Part shown: positions 34,263 through 43,403 of the stretch, one piece after another
Layout: each line of letters opens with the position of its first letter
Numbering within the stretch: position 1 is the stretch's first letter
Assembly: GCF_028682635.1 (NCBI RefSeq)
Contig: NZ_JANHLK010000021.1
Location: 1 to 64,000, forward strand
Length of the DNA stretch: 64,000 nucleotides
Direction of reading: 5' to 3'
DNA from: Pseudomonas putida
GTDB lineage: Bacteria; Pseudomonadota; Gammaproteobacteria; Pseudomonadales; Pseudomonadaceae
Notes under the pieces: generated by a model
Databases searched by the model: none
What the model saw: the letters and a program-made list of their open reading frames with translations, nothing else
What the model was told of the DNA's origin: nothing
Position numbers and translations under genes: made by a program

Positions 34263-35733
34263 GCTGGAACTGTTCAAACAGACCCTGCGCAGCCATGCCG
34301 AGGATCAGGCAAAGGCCACGGCATTGTGGGGCGATCGGCTGAAACTGGACTACGCCACGTTGTATACCGAAGTGATGGAGCGCCAGCAGCGGCTGCGCGA
34401 TGAGCAGATCGAGGTCGTGGCCCTGGCGCTGGACAACGGTGTCGAGGCCATGCTCTGGGACCTGGCTGCATTGTTCGCCGGCCTGGCCTGTGTCGCCTTG
34501 CCGGGCTTTTTCAGCCCGGCGCAACGCAAACATTGCCTGGAGCAGAGCCGCGCCGAACGGGTCATCGCCGAACCGCACCTGCACGACGAACTGCAAGCGG
34601 CTGGCTATCAAACGGACGGCGACTTCTGGTGTCGCCGGTTCAGCGGCCCGAGTGTGATGCCTGAAGGCACGGCCAAGTTGACCTTCACCTCGGGCACCAC
34701 CGGTACGCCCAAGGGAGTGTGCCTGAGTGCCGACAGCATCCTGCGGGTCAGCCGCGAGCTGGATCAGGCCAGCAAACCCACCCACCCGCAACACCATCTG
34801 GCGCTGCTGCCACTGGCCATCCTGCTGGAGAACATCGGTTGTTATGCCGCGTTGTACGCCGGCGCGACCTTGAGCCTGCCCGGCGCGAAAACCTTAGGGA
34901 TTGAAGGCGCCAGCGGGGTGAATGTGCCGCAACTGCTGGGGTGCCTGGCCAACCGGGCGCCGCAGAGCCTGATCCTGGTGCCGCAGTTGCTGCTGATGCT
35001 GGTCAGTGCTGCCGAACAGCACGCCTTCGACCCACGGCACCTGCGTTTTGCCGCCGTGGGCGGTGCCCGGGTTTCCGAGGATCTGCTGCGTCGTGCACAG
35101 CGGGTGGGCGTGCCGGTCTACGAAGGGTACGGACTGTCGGAGTGCGCCTCGGTGGTGTGCCTCAATCGCCCACAGGCGCACCGTCCCGGCAGCGTCGGAC
35201 AGCCCTTGCCCCATGTAGAGATCCGCCTGGCGGACGACGGCGAAGTGCTGATCAAGGGTTGCACCTTGCTCGGCTACCTGGGCGAGGCGCCCCATACCGC
35301 GGCATGGTGGCCCAGCGGTGATCTCGGCGAGTTCGACGCCGAGGGTTTTCTCTACCTCAAGGGCCGCAAGAAACATCAGTTCGTCACCAGTTTCGGGCGC
35401 AACGTGAATCCGGAGTGGGTGGAGGCCGAATTGACCCAGCGCGGGCTGATCGCCCAGGCCTTCGTGCATGGCGAGGCGATGGCGCACAACCATGCGCTGC
35501 TCTGGCCCCATCGCCCCGATTGCAGCGACGAGCAACTGGCTACCGCCGTCAGCCAGGCCAATCAGGCGTTACCCGACTACGCCCGGGTCCATCGCTGGAC
35601 CCGTCTCGATCAACCCTTCACGGCCGCCAACGGTTTGCTCACCGCCAATGGCCGGCCCCGGCGGGACGCCATCGTCGAGCGCTACCGGGAGCAACTCAGT
35701 GAATACGCATTTTCCGAGGAATCCGCACCATGA
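34252..35733 (+). CDS. AMP-binding (adenylate-forming) enzyme
   Basis: 493 residues from the ATG giving MSPELELFKQTLRS. The ATP-binding P-loop motif is LTFTSGTTGTPKG at about 144-155; YEGYGLSECASVVCLNRP, WWPSGDLGEFDAEGFLYLKGRKK and FGRNVNPEWVE complete the family pattern. It should activate a carboxylic acid, probably a fatty acid, as acyl-AMP and pass it to CoA or another acceptor. It overlaps the hemolysin-family gene and the diiron gene, so the products are made together. Confidence 0.87.
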   Translation: MSPELELFKQTLRSHAEDQAKATALWGDRLKLDYATLYTEVMERQQRLRDEQIEVVALALDNGVEAMLWDLAALFAGLACVALPGFFSPAQRKHCLEQSRAERVIAEPHLHDELQAAGYQTDGDFWCRRFSGPSVMPEGTAKLTFTSGTTGTPKGVCLSADSILRVSRELDQASKPTHPQHHLALLPLAILLENIGCYAALYAGATLSLPGAKTLGIEGASGVNVPQLLGCLANRAPQSLILVPQLLLMLVSAAEQHAFDPRHLRFAAVGGARVSEDLLRRAQRVGVPVYEGYGLSECASVVCLNRPQAHRPGSVGQPLPHVEIRLADDGEVLIKGCTLLGYLGEAPHTAAWWPSGDLGEFDAEGFLYLKGRKKHQFVTSFGRNVNPEWVEAELTQRGLIAQAFVHGEAMAHNHALLWPHRPDCSDEQLATAVSQANQALPDYARVHRWTRLDQPFTAANGLLTANGRPRRDAIVERYREQLSEYAFSEESAP

Positions 35734-36404
35734 GTTTTTTTGACAGGCTGCAAGAAGCCACGCATCAACAACGCACTGAGCTGTTCAACGTGCCGATCAT
35801 CCGTGATGCCCTGGAGGGCAACGTCAGCCTGGACAGTTACCAGGCCTTCCTGGCGCAAGCCTATTACCACGTGCGCCATACCGTCCCCTTGATGATGGCC
35901 TGCGGTGCGCGCCTGCCGTCGCGCCTGGAATGGCTGCGTGAGGCGGTCTGTGAGTACATCGAGGATGAATACGGCCACGAAAAGTGGGTACTCGATGACA
36001 TCGAAGCCTGCGGCGGTGACAGGGATGCTGTGCGCACCGGGCGTCCGTCCATGGCGATCGAATTGATGGTCAGCTTTCTCTACGACCTGATTGCCCGGGG
36101 CAACCCGGTGGGGCTGTTCGGCATGGTCAACGTGCTCGAAGGCACCAGCATTGCCCTGGCCACCCAGGCCGCCGACAGCATCCGCCAACGCCTGTACTTG
36201 CCGCAAAGCGCCTTCAGCTACTTGAGTTCCCACGGCTCACTGGATATCGAGCACATGCAGATCTACCGCCGACTGATGAACAGGCTGGAAGATCCGGACG
36301 ACCAGGCCGCCGTCATTCACGCCTCCACCGTGGTCTACCGGCTGTACACCGATATGTTCCGCGGCCTGCCGCATGACGGGGAGAGCCGGCATGCGCCTGT
36401 CTGA
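35730..36404 (+). CDS. Haem-oxygenase-like (TenA/UndA-type) diiron protein
   Basis: 224 residues, all helical. Candidate metal ligands follow the HDO pattern: E80 and H83 (EDEYGHEKW), E137 (NVLEGTS), and D172/H175 (LDIEHMQ). Relatives are iron-containing redox enzymes such as UndA, which turns lauric acid into undecene, and TenA-fold N-oxygenases. Next to an acyl-activating enzyme an oxidation of an acyl or amino-acyl group is plausible. ATGA overlaps on the left; the SDR gene overlaps its right end by 14 bp. Confidence 0.82.
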   Translation: MSFFDRLQEATHQQRTELFNVPIIRDALEGNVSLDSYQAFLAQAYYHVRHTVPLMMACGARLPSRLEWLREAVCEYIEDEYGHEKWVLDDIEACGGDRDAVRTGRPSMAIELMVSFLYDLIARGNPVGLFGMVNVLEGTSIALATQAADSIRQRLYLPQSAFSYLSSHGSLDIEHMQIYRRLMNRLEDPDDQAAVIHASTVVYRLYTDMFRGLPHDGESRHAPV

Positions 36405-37200
36405 AGCCCGCGTGGTGTTGACCGGCGCCAGCGGCGGCATCGGCCTGGCCATTGCCACGGCCCTGTGCGCCAGCGGCGCCCGGGTATTGGCCGTGGCACG
36501 CAATCGGCAACCGCTGGCGGCGCTGCTCGAGCAGTATCCGCGCAACCTGTTCTGGATCGGCGCTGACCTGACGCTGCTCGCCGAGCGCCGAGAAGTGCTG
36601 GCGGAAGCGGAAAGCATCGGTGGCATCAACCTGCTGATCAATGCCGCCGGGGTCAATCATTTCGCCATGCTCGAACAACTGGACGACAGTGAGATCAACG
36701 CGATGCTGGCGGTGAACATCAGCGCGCCGATCTGCCTGACCAAACTGCTGCTGCCACTGCTCAAGCAGGCCGACAGTGCCATGGTGGTCAACGTCGGTTC
36801 AACCTATGGCTCCATCGGATACCCCGGATACGCCAGCTATTGCGCGACCAAGTTCGCCCTGCGCGGGTTTTCCGAAGCCCTGCGCCGGGAGCTGGCGGAC
36901 ACCCGGGTCAGCGTACTCTACGTCGCCCCCCGCGCCACCCGTACCAGCATGAACAGCCCGGCGGCCCAGGCGCTCAACGATGCGCTCAAGGCCAATGTCG
37001 ACGATCCGCGGGCGGTGGCAGCTTCCGTGATTCACGCCATCGCCGGTGACCGTCGTGACCTTTACCTGGGCTGGCCGGAGCGCTTTTTCGTGCGCCTCAA
37101 CAGTCTGCTGCCGCACCTGGTAGACCGCGGCCTGCGCAAGCAATTGCCGCTGATCCGCCACCTGAGCCAGAAACCCGACGAGGAGAAACTCAAGCCATGA
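36391..37200 (+). CDS. Short-chain dehydrogenase/reductase
   Basis: 269 residues from the ATG giving MRLSEARVVLTGASGG. NAD(P) motif TGASGGIG at 11-18, NAAG at about 84-87, and the catalytic set S137, Y150 and K154 (YASYCATKFAL). The C-terminus extends to a region rich in leucine and proline that could contact the membrane (FVRLNSLLPHLVDRGL). Substrate unknown; presumably it reduces or oxidises the intermediate made by its operon partners. It ends in an ATGA overlap with the next gene. Confidence 0.9.
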   Translation: MRLSEARVVLTGASGGIGLAIATALCASGARVLAVARNRQPLAALLEQYPRNLFWIGADLTLLAERREVLAEAESIGGINLLINAAGVNHFAMLEQLDDSEINAMLAVNISAPICLTKLLLPLLKQADSAMVVNVGSTYGSIGYPGYASYCATKFALRGFSEALRRELADTRVSVLYVAPRATRTSMNSPAAQALNDALKANVDDPRAVAASVIHAIAGDRRDLYLGWPERFFVRLNSLLPHLVDRGLRKQLPLIRHLSQKPDEEKLKP

Positions 37201-37841
37201 AAAAGATCATCACCTGCCTGCTGTGCGGCGTCTTGAGCCAGAGTGTCTGGGCGCTGGATGCCGCCGACCAGCAACGCCTCAACGGCATCCAGCAAAGCTG
37301 GGCGCATATTCAGTACGAGTTGCCAGAGGATCAACGCACCGCGGCCTTCGAAAAACTCGCCGCGCAAGCTGCAAGCTTCACCCAGGAACGCCAGGCAGTC
37401 GCAGAGGCCTGGATCTGGTCCGGTATCGTCACCAGCAGTTGGGCCGGTGCCCAAGGCGGGCTCGGGGCGCTGGGCAAGGTCAAGGCGGCCAGGGCCGACC
37501 TGGAAAAAGCCCTGACCCTGGACCCCAAGGCCCTGCAAGGTTCTGCCTACACCAGCCTTGGTGCGCTGTACGACCGGGTGCCGGGTTGGCCCATTGGTTT
37601 TGGCGACTCGGACAAGGCCGAACAATTGCTCAAGGTGGCCTTGCAAATGAACCCCAACGGTATCGACAGCCTGTACTTTTGGGGCGATCACCTCTACCGT
37701 CAAAAGCGTTACGTCGAGGCCAGGGCCGCCCTGCAGAAAGCCTTGCTGGCCGCGCCGCGTCCCGGCCGCGAAAGCGCCGACGCCGGGCGGCGCAAAGAGA
37801 TTGAAGCGCTGTTGGTGGACGTGAACAAGAAACTCGGCTGA
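37197..37841 (+). CDS. Exported TPR protein, TatT-like
   Basis: 214 residues with a signal peptide (ITCLLCGVLSQSVWA). TPR-like helices include LEKALTLDPKALQGSAYTSLG and LLKVALQMNPNGIDSLYFWG, with the block LYDRVPGWPIGFGDSDKAEQL that recalls TRAP-transporter TatT proteins. It is the only clearly exported product of the operon besides the kinase, so it may handle or sense a molecule in the periplasm. It overlaps the SDR gene by 4 bp and is 11 bp before the response regulator. Confidence 0.78.
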   Translation: MKKIITCLLCGVLSQSVWALDAADQQRLNGIQQSWAHIQYELPEDQRTAAFEKLAAQAASFTQERQAVAEAWIWSGIVTSSWAGAQGGLGALGKVKAARADLEKALTLDPKALQGSAYTSLGALYDRVPGWPIGFGDSDKAEQLLKVALQMNPNGIDSLYFWGDHLYRQKRYVEARAALQKALLAAPRPGRESADAGRRKEIEALLVDVNKKLG

Positions 37842-37852
37842 CAGGAGTCCGT

Positions 37853-38515
37853 GTGCGCTTATTACTGATAGAGGATGACGTGGCACTCGGCGAGGGCATT
37901 CACCAGGCCCTCAGTCGAGAAGGCTACACCGTCGACTGGTTGCAGGACGGCAGCAGCGCCTTGCACTCGCTGCTCAGTGAAATCTTTGACCTGGCGGTAC
38001 TCGACCTTGGCCTGCCGCGCATGGACGGCCTCCAGGTGCTCAGGCAGCTGCGCGACGGTGGCTCCAACCTGCCGGTGCTGATCCTGACCGCGCGTGATGC
38101 CACCGAAGACCGCATCGCCGGGCTGGATGCCGGCGCCGACGATTACCTGATCAAGCCGTTCGACCTGGCCGAACTGAAAGCGCGCATACGGGCGCTGCTG
38201 CGACGCAGCGCCGGCCGTGCACAAGCGCTGATCGAACACGCCGGCATCAGCCTGAATCCAGGCACCCAGCAAGTCAGCTACAAGGGTGAGCCCGTCGCCC
38301 TGACACCCAAGGAATACCAGTTGCTCCACGAATTGCTGTCGCCCCCTGGCCGGGTGATGACGCGCGATCATCTGATGCAGTTGCTCTACGGCTGGAACGA
38401 GGAGGCCGAAAGCAACACCCTGGAAGTGCACATCCATCACCTGCGCAAGAAGTTCTCCACCGACCTGATCCGCACCATCCGCGGGATCGGCTACCTGGTG
38501 GAGGAGCGCCGATGA
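37853..38515 (+). CDS. OmpR-family response regulator (QseB/PmrA-like)
   Basis: 220 residues, GTG start. The receiver domain has D51 as phosphorylation site (VLDLGLPRMDG), acidic residues EDD at 7-9 and K in LIKPFD. The C-terminal winged helix (LTPKEYQLLHELL, VEVHIHHLRKKF-like LEVHIHHLRKKF, IRTIRGIGYLVE) is complete. It lies in the same transcription unit as the preceding five genes and overlaps the kinase gene by 4 bp, so the pathway and its control are linked. Confidence 0.93.
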   Translation: MRLLLIEDDVALGEGIHQALSREGYTVDWLQDGSSALHSLLSEIFDLAVLDLGLPRMDGLQVLRQLRDGGSNLPVLILTARDATEDRIAGLDAGADDYLIKPFDLAELKARIRALLRRSAGRAQALIEHAGISLNPGTQQVSYKGEPVALTPKEYQLLHELLSPPGRVMTRDHLMQLLYGWNEEAESNTLEVHIHHLRKKFSTDLIRTIRGIGYLVEERR

Positions 38516-39879
38516 CCTCGATCAGGCGTCGCACCCTGACCTTGATCATTGGCCTGATGCTCGCGGGCCTGACGGTGATCAGCGTGCTCAACCTGCACGA
38601 CAGCAACCACGAAATCGCCGAAGTCTACGATGCCCAACTGGCCCAGAACGCGCGCCTCCTGCAAGGCGTCATGCGCATGCCCCTGGCGAGCCAGGAGCAT
38701 GCCGATCTGTACCGGGCCTTCAATCAGGCGCTGAGCGAGGCGGCGCCCAGGGTCGACGGGCATCCCTATGAATCGAAGATTGCCTTTCAGGTCTGGAACT
38801 TCAAGGGCGAGTTGCTGGTGCACACGGCGAGCTCACCGTCCTTCAGTGCGCCACCGGTTACCCCGGGCTTCAGCGATGTAGTCGACCTGAAAAACCGGCA
38901 TTGGCGCGCCTTCCTGCTCGAAGACAAACAAAACAACCTGCGCATCTGGGTGGGCGAACGCGACGACGTGCGCTCGGACCTGGTCGATCGGATCGTGAGC
39001 CACACGCTGTGGCCCAATGTCCTGGCAAGCCTGATGCTGGCCGCCATGATCTGGCTGGCCATCGGCTGGGGATTGAAGCCTCTGGTTGATATGGCGGCCA
39101 AATTGCGGGCCAGGCAGCCCGGCTCACTCGAGCCCTTGCAATTGACGCCGCTGCCCACCGAGCTTGAACCGATGCAGGCCGCCCTCAACCGCATGCTCGC
39201 GCAAATCCAGGAAGTCATGGGGCGCGAGCGGCGCTTCATCGCCGACGCCGCCCACGAAATGCGCACGCCCCTGGCGGTGCTGCGGGTGCATGCGCAAAAC
39301 CTGATGGAGGCGGGCAGTGACGCGGAGCGGCGCGTATCCCTTGAACACCTGATTGCCGGTGTCGACCGTACCAGTCGACTGGTCAACCAGTTGCTGACCA
39401 TGGCGCGTATCGAGCCCAATCCCGGCACGCAACCGCCTGCCCCCATCGACCTGGCCGCCACCGTTCGCGACAGCCTGATCCAGCTGACGCCCTGGTTGTT
39501 GAGCAAGGACCTGGAACTGGTGTTCGACGTCAGTGACGACATCGGCCTGGTGCGGGTAGACCCCGCCGCGATTGATATCGCCCTGAACAACCTGGTCACC
39601 AATGCGGCGAACTTCTCACCGCTGCATGGACTCATCAGGGTCACGCTGGCCGCCAGGCAAAACGTCCTTGAGTTGTCCGTCGAAGATGAGGGGCCGGGCA
39701 TCAACGAGGACGATCGCGCTCGGCTGTTCGAGCGTTTCTACAGCCGCGGCAATGACCAGGGAGCAGGGCTGGGGCTGACCATCGTCCAGGCCATTGCCGA
39801 TCGCCTGGGTGGGCAAATCAAACTGGAGAATCGCAGCCCCGCAGGCTTGCGCGCGACGTTGGAAATTGGCCGCGCATAA
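38512..39879 (+). CDS. Sensor histidine kinase (QseC-like)
   Basis: 455 residues. Two membrane helices (about 9-27 and 168-187) enclose a periplasmic sensor of about 140 residues; a short HAMP-like region follows, then the H-box with H248 (FIADAAHEMRTPLAVL), the N-box NNLVTNAANFS, and the G-boxes DEGPGI and GAGLGLTIVQ. It is the partner of the response regulator encoded just before. The ligand is unknown; the product of the upstream genes is an obvious candidate. It ends 14 bp from the convergent arsH gene. Confidence 0.93.
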   Translation: MTSIRRRTLTLIIGLMLAGLTVISVLNLHDSNHEIAEVYDAQLAQNARLLQGVMRMPLASQEHADLYRAFNQALSEAAPRVDGHPYESKIAFQVWNFKGELLVHTASSPSFSAPPVTPGFSDVVDLKNRHWRAFLLEDKQNNLRIWVGERDDVRSDLVDRIVSHTLWPNVLASLMLAAMIWLAIGWGLKPLVDMAAKLRARQPGSLEPLQLTPLPTELEPMQAALNRMLAQIQEVMGRERRFIADAAHEMRTPLAVLRVHAQNLMEAGSDAERRVSLEHLIAGVDRTSRLVNQLLTMARIEPNPGTQPPAPIDLAATVRDSLIQLTPWLLSKDLELVFDVSDDIGLVRVDPAAIDIALNNLVTNAANFSPLHGLIRVTLAARQNVLELSVEDEGPGINEDDRARLFERFYSRGNDQGAGLGLTIVQAIADRLGGQIKLENRSPAGLRATLEIGRA

Positions 39880-39893
39880 ACCAGGCATTGCCT

Positions 39894-40595
39894 TCAGAGG
39901 GAACGCTGGTTGACCCGGGCCATGAGCTGCTCGGCGGTCTCCTTGCGTTCAGAGTAACGATCCACCAGGAACGCCTGGCGATCACGCAGCAGCAGGGTGA
40001 ATTTCACCAGTTCTTCCATCACGTCGACGACCCGGTCGTAGTACGGAGATGGCTTCATCCGGCCCGCCTCATCGAACTCCATGTAGGCCTTGGGCACCGA
40101 GGACTGGTTGGGGATGGTGAACATGCGCATCCAGCGCCCCAGTACACGCAGCTGATTGACCACGTTGAACGACTGCGAGCCGCCACACACCTGCATCACC
40201 GCCAGCGTCTTGCCCTGGGTGGGGCGCACCGCGCCGAGCTCCAGGGGCACCCAGTCGATCTGCGCCTTGAACACGGCCGACATCGCGCCATGCCGTTCCG
40301 GCGAACACCAGACCTGGCCTTCCGACCACTGCATCAGTTCGCGCAGTTCCTGGACCTTGGGGTGGGCGACGGGCGCATCGTCGGGCAGCGGCAAACCGGA
40401 GGGATTGAAGATGCGCGTCTCGGCGCCGAAGTGCTCCAGCAGGCGCGCGGCTTCTTCGACCAGCAGGCGGCTGAACGAGCGCTCGCGGGTCGAGCCGTAC
40501 AGCAGCAGGATGCGTGGCTTGTGCTCATTGGGCTGGTTCGGCATCTGTGGGCCGTCGAACAGCGTGAGATCAAGGTTGGGAAGGTGGTCTGACAT
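39894..40595 (-). CDS. arsH: ArsH, organoarsenical oxidase/flavoprotein
   Basis: 233 residues. NADPH-dependent FMN reductase fold with the phosphate loop LLLYGSTRERSFSRLL, the SPERHGAMSAVFKAQIDW block and GKTLAVMQVCGGSQSFN, all typical of ArsH. It oxidises trivalent organoarsenicals and adds to arsenic resistance. Last gene of arsRBCH, 12 bp after arsC. Confidence 0.94.
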   Translation of the reverse strand: MSDHLPNLDLTLFDGPQMPNQPNEHKPRILLLYGSTRERSFSRLLVEEAARLLEHFGAETRIFNPSGLPLPDDAPVAHPKVQELRELMQWSEGQVWCSPERHGAMSAVFKAQIDWVPLELGAVRPTQGKTLAVMQVCGGSQSFNVVNQLRVLGRWMRMFTIPNQSSVPKAYMEFDEAGRMKPSPYYDRVVDVMEELVKFTLLLRDRQAFLVDRYSERKETAEQLMARVNQRSL

Positions 40596-40607
40596 TTTTC
40601 CTCCTGC

Positions 40608-41078
40608 TCAGAGCGAGCCGATTCGATCCAGCTCGCGTTTCAGTTCATCGCGGCTGATAGTGTTGAAGGGCAGGGCGAGGAAGGCCTTGCAGCGTTGCTC
40701 GATGCGCGCCAGGGTGGCGCGGAAGGCGGCGTCGACCAGCGCTTCATCACCCACCACATCGGATGGATCTTCCAGGCCCCAATGGGCTTTCACAGCCTGG
40801 CCGAAGTACACCGGGCAGGATTCACCCGCCGCCTTGTCGCACACGGTGATGACGATATCCGGCGGGTTGCCCTCGAAGGCGTCATTGCCCTTGCTGCTCA
40901 AGCCGTCGATGGCAATGCCGGCCTGTTGCAGGGTGACAAGACTGCGCGGCAGCACCTGGCCCTTGGGAAAACTCCCCGAACTCACCGCTTCGAAACCGTG
41001 CGGCGCCAGGTGATTGAACATGGCCTCGGAAAGGATGCTGCGGCAGCTGTTGGCCGTGCACATGAACAGGACTCGCAT
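40608..41078 (-). CDS. arsC: ArsC, arsenate reductase (thioredoxin-coupled, LMW phosphatase fold)
   Basis: 156 residues from the ATG giving MRVLFMCTANSCRS. The CX5R phosphatase loop CTANSCR (C7, R13) and two later cysteines in VCDKAAGESCPVYFG form the redox relay of this ArsC class. It reduces arsenate to arsenite for export by ArsB. The start lies 28 bp after the arsB end. Confidence 0.93.
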   Translation of the reverse strand: MRVLFMCTANSCRSILSEAMFNHLAPHGFEAVSSGSFPKGQVLPRSLVTLQQAGIAIDGLSSKGNDAFEGNPPDIVITVCDKAAGESCPVYFGQAVKAHWGLEDPSDVVGDEALVDAAFRATLARIEQRCKAFLALPFNTISRDELKRELDRIGSL

Positions 41079-41106
41079 GGATTTGCTCCTGCCGCTCACG
41101 GCGGCG

Positions 41107-42396
41107 TCAAAGACTCAGGCTCAGGCGCAGCGCCAGGGCCGAAAGGGTGATCAACAGAACCGGAAGGGTCAGCACGATGCCGATCTTGAAGTAGTAGCCC
41201 CAGGTGATGCGCACGCCCTTGCGCTCGAGCACATGCAGCCAGAGGAGGGTGGCGAGACTGCCGATGGGGGTGATCTTCGGGCCGAGGTCGCAGCCGATGA
41301 TGTTGGCGTAGATCATCGCCTCGCGCACCACACCGTCGGCGCCGCTGCCCTGGATCGACAACGCGCCGATCAAAACGCTGGGCATGTTGTTCATCACCGA
41401 CGACAGCAGCGCGGACAGCAGGCCGGTGCCGATGGCGGCGCCCCATAGACCGTAGTCGGCCAGACGGTCGAGCACATGGGTGAGCGAATCCGTCAGCCCT
41501 GCGTTCTTCAGGCCGTACACCACCAGGTACATGCCCAGCGAGAACACCACCACCTGCCAGGGTGCCTCGCGCAACACGCGCCGGGTGGAGATCCGGTGAC
41601 CCTTGGCCGCCACCGCGAAAAGAATCGCTGCACAGGCCGCCGCGACCGCGCTGATGGGAACGCCCAGCGGCTCCAGGACAAACAGGCCGACCAGCAAGCC
41701 CAGCAACGTCCACCAGCCGACGACAAAGGTGGCGCGATCGTGAATCGCCGTTTCCGGCGCCGGCAGCGCATCCACGTCATAGCGCGGTGGCAAGTCCCGA
41801 CGGAAGTACAGGAACAGCACCAGCAGGGTGGCGGCGACGCTGACCAGGTTCACCGGCACCATCACCGACGCATACTCGGCAAAACCCAGCCCGAAGTAGT
41901 CGGCGGACACGATGTTCACCAGGTTGGACACCACCAGCGGCAGGCTGGCGGTGTCGGCGATGAACCCGGCAGCCATCACGAACGCCAGGGTCGCGGCGGG
42001 CGAGAAACGCAGCGCCAGCAGCATGGACATGACGATGGGCGTCAGGATCAGCGCCGCGCCGTCATTGGCGAACAGCGCAGACACCGCCGCGCCCAGCAGC
42101 ACGCAAAACGCGAACAAGCGATAGCCACTGCCCTGCGCCCAGCGCGCCACATGCAGCGCGGCCCATTTGAAGAAGCCGGCTTCATCCAGCAACAGGCTGA
42201 TAATGATGATGGCGATAAAGGTCGCGGTCGCGTTCCAGACGATGGCCCACACCGTAGGAATATCCTGCAGCGACACCGCACCCACCGCCAACGCGATGAT
42301 CGCACCGGCCGCGGCGCTCCAGCCCACACCAAGCCCCTTGGGTTGCCAGATGACCAGAATGAGGGTGAAGACAAAAACAGCAAAGGCAATCAGCAT
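41107..42396 (-). CDS. arsB: ArsB, arsenite efflux antiporter
   Basis: 429 residues with about 12 membrane helices. ArsB features include WQPKGLGVGWSAAAGAIIAL, FFKWAALHVARWAQGSGYRLF, ALFANDGAALILTPIVM and NNMPSVLIGALSI. It exports arsenite and antimonite from the cytoplasm with the proton gradient. Located between arsR and arsC. Confidence 0.95.
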   Translation of the reverse strand: MLIAFAVFVFTLILVIWQPKGLGVGWSAAAGAIIALAVGAVSLQDIPTVWAIVWNATATFIAIIIISLLLDEAGFFKWAALHVARWAQGSGYRLFAFCVLLGAAVSALFANDGAALILTPIVMSMLLALRFSPAATLAFVMAAGFIADTASLPLVVSNLVNIVSADYFGLGFAEYASVMVPVNLVSVAATLLVLFLYFRRDLPPRYDVDALPAPETAIHDRATFVVGWWTLLGLLVGLFVLEPLGVPISAVAAACAAILFAVAAKGHRISTRRVLREAPWQVVVFSLGMYLVVYGLKNAGLTDSLTHVLDRLADYGLWGAAIGTGLLSALLSSVMNNMPSVLIGALSIQGSGADGVVREAMIYANIIGCDLGPKITPIGSLATLLWLHVLERKGVRITWGYYFKIGIVLTLPVLLITLSALALRLSLSL

Positions 42397-42419
42397 CGAA
42401 AACTCACTCGATCAGGGAT

Positions 42420-42767
42420 TCAGCAGCAGGCAGCATCGCGCACAGGGCGCCCGTCCATGTTCTGCAGGCGGGACGCGTTGTTTTGCAGCCAATCGGCGTT
42501 GCCCTGCAACGTCACCTGCAGGATCTCGTGCACCCAGGCAGGCAGGTTCGGATTCAGCCGGTAATAAACCCATTGCCCTTGACGGCGATCCAGCAGCAGC
42601 CCGCTGCTGCGCAGTTGCGCCAGGTGGCGGCTGATCTTCGGCTGGCTGTCGTCCAGCGCGCACATCAGCTCGCAGACACACAGCTCGCCCTGGTGGGCGA
42701 TCAGCAAGGTGGCGCGGGCGCGGGTCTCGTCAGCCAGGTTTTTGAATACCTCAGGGGGCGTGAGCAT
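42420..42767 (-). CDS. arsR: ArsR, arsenite-responsive repressor
   Basis: 115 residues. The SmtB/ArsR winged helix carries the metal-binding ELCVCELMCALD motif in helix 3 and QPKISRHLAQLRSSGLL as recognition helix; the C-terminus ends with two further cysteines (AACC). It represses arsRBCH and releases DNA on binding arsenite. A perfect inverted repeat at 42780-42821, just upstream of its start, is the likely operator. Confidence 0.94.
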   Translation of the reverse strand: MLTPPEVFKNLADETRARATLLIAHQGELCVCELMCALDDSQPKISRHLAQLRSSGLLLDRRQGQWVYYRLNPNLPAWVHEILQVTLQGNADWLQNNASRLQNMDGRPVRDAACC

Positions 42768-42779
42768 TGGGTTGGGCCT

Positions 42780-42821
42780 ATTACATATGGATAATCAAAT
42801 ATACGGATATCCATATGTAAT
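42780..42821 (-). promoter_or_regulatory. ArsR operator, perfect inverted repeat
   Basis: Two perfect 14-bp arms, ATTACATATGGATA at 42780-42793 and TATCCATATGTAAT at 42808-42821, separated by 14 bp. AT-rich, 13 bp upstream of the arsR start; ATATG/CATAT cores are usual in ArsR/SmtB operators. Confidence 0.75.
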
Positions 42822-42912
42822 GAGCAAGCAAAAAAGTCGAACCTTTGCTCCTGATCATTTGCCATAAAGACAGGCCTGGCATCAGAGGGCAGGGCACTAT
42901 CGAGGATCCCTC

Positions 42913-43149
42913 ATGCACCACTACACCGTGCAATACCTGTTCAACGGCGAGCCTCGCACTCACCTGTTCGAACTCGAGCCATCTCGGTTACCCACCCATG
43001 AGGCGGCGATGCACCTGCTGCAACTGCATTTTGGCGATGGCGAGAACAGCCTGATCATGCCTAATGCGGACGCGACGCCAGAGGAGGTGCTATGGCAGGC
43101 TGAACTGGTGGGGCTGACGCAGATCAAGGTCGTCGATGAAGTCGATTGA
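42913..43149 (+). CDS. Small conserved protein (78 aa)
   Basis: 78 residues, soluble: HHYTVQYLFNGEPRTHLFEL, then MHLLQLHFGDGENSLIMPNA and a C-terminus rich in acid residues. The pattern resembles small Pseudomonas proteins of unknown function. It is divergent from arsR, so the ArsR operator region may affect it, but there is no direct evidence. Confidence 0.65.
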   Translation: MHHYTVQYLFNGEPRTHLFELEPSRLPTHEAAMHLLQLHFGDGENSLIMPNADATPEEVLWQAELVGLTQIKVVDEVD

Positions 43150-43173
43150 CGGAAGTTGCGGCACCCTGGTTGT

Positions 43174-43222
43174 CGTAATTCATGCAAAAACTGCATTTTT
43201 ATGGAATTACGTTATGCGTAAT
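43174..43222. promoter_or_regulatory. Cluster of inverted repeats upstream of the sulfonate-type genes
   Basis: CGTAATTC (43174-43181) pairs with GAATTACG (43204-43211), and ATTACG-TTATG-CGTAAT (43206-43222) forms a second, overlapping palindrome. The repeated CGTAAT core suggests a regulator binding site, or alternative hairpins at the end of the 78-aa gene. Confidence 0.35.
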
Positions 43223-43403
43223 GAGTATTTTACGAGAGGTGGTCAGGGCCTCATCGTATAAAGCAGGCCGCATTCAGATGTAATCGCGAAAAAGCTTCGG
43301 CATGCCTATCGAGCCCATATCGGCTCGTCCATTCCTGTAAATAGTACCGAGACCGCGCGCGCGGATCGACCTGACTTGCCTGAAAAGGCATCTGGAGACG
43401 AAC

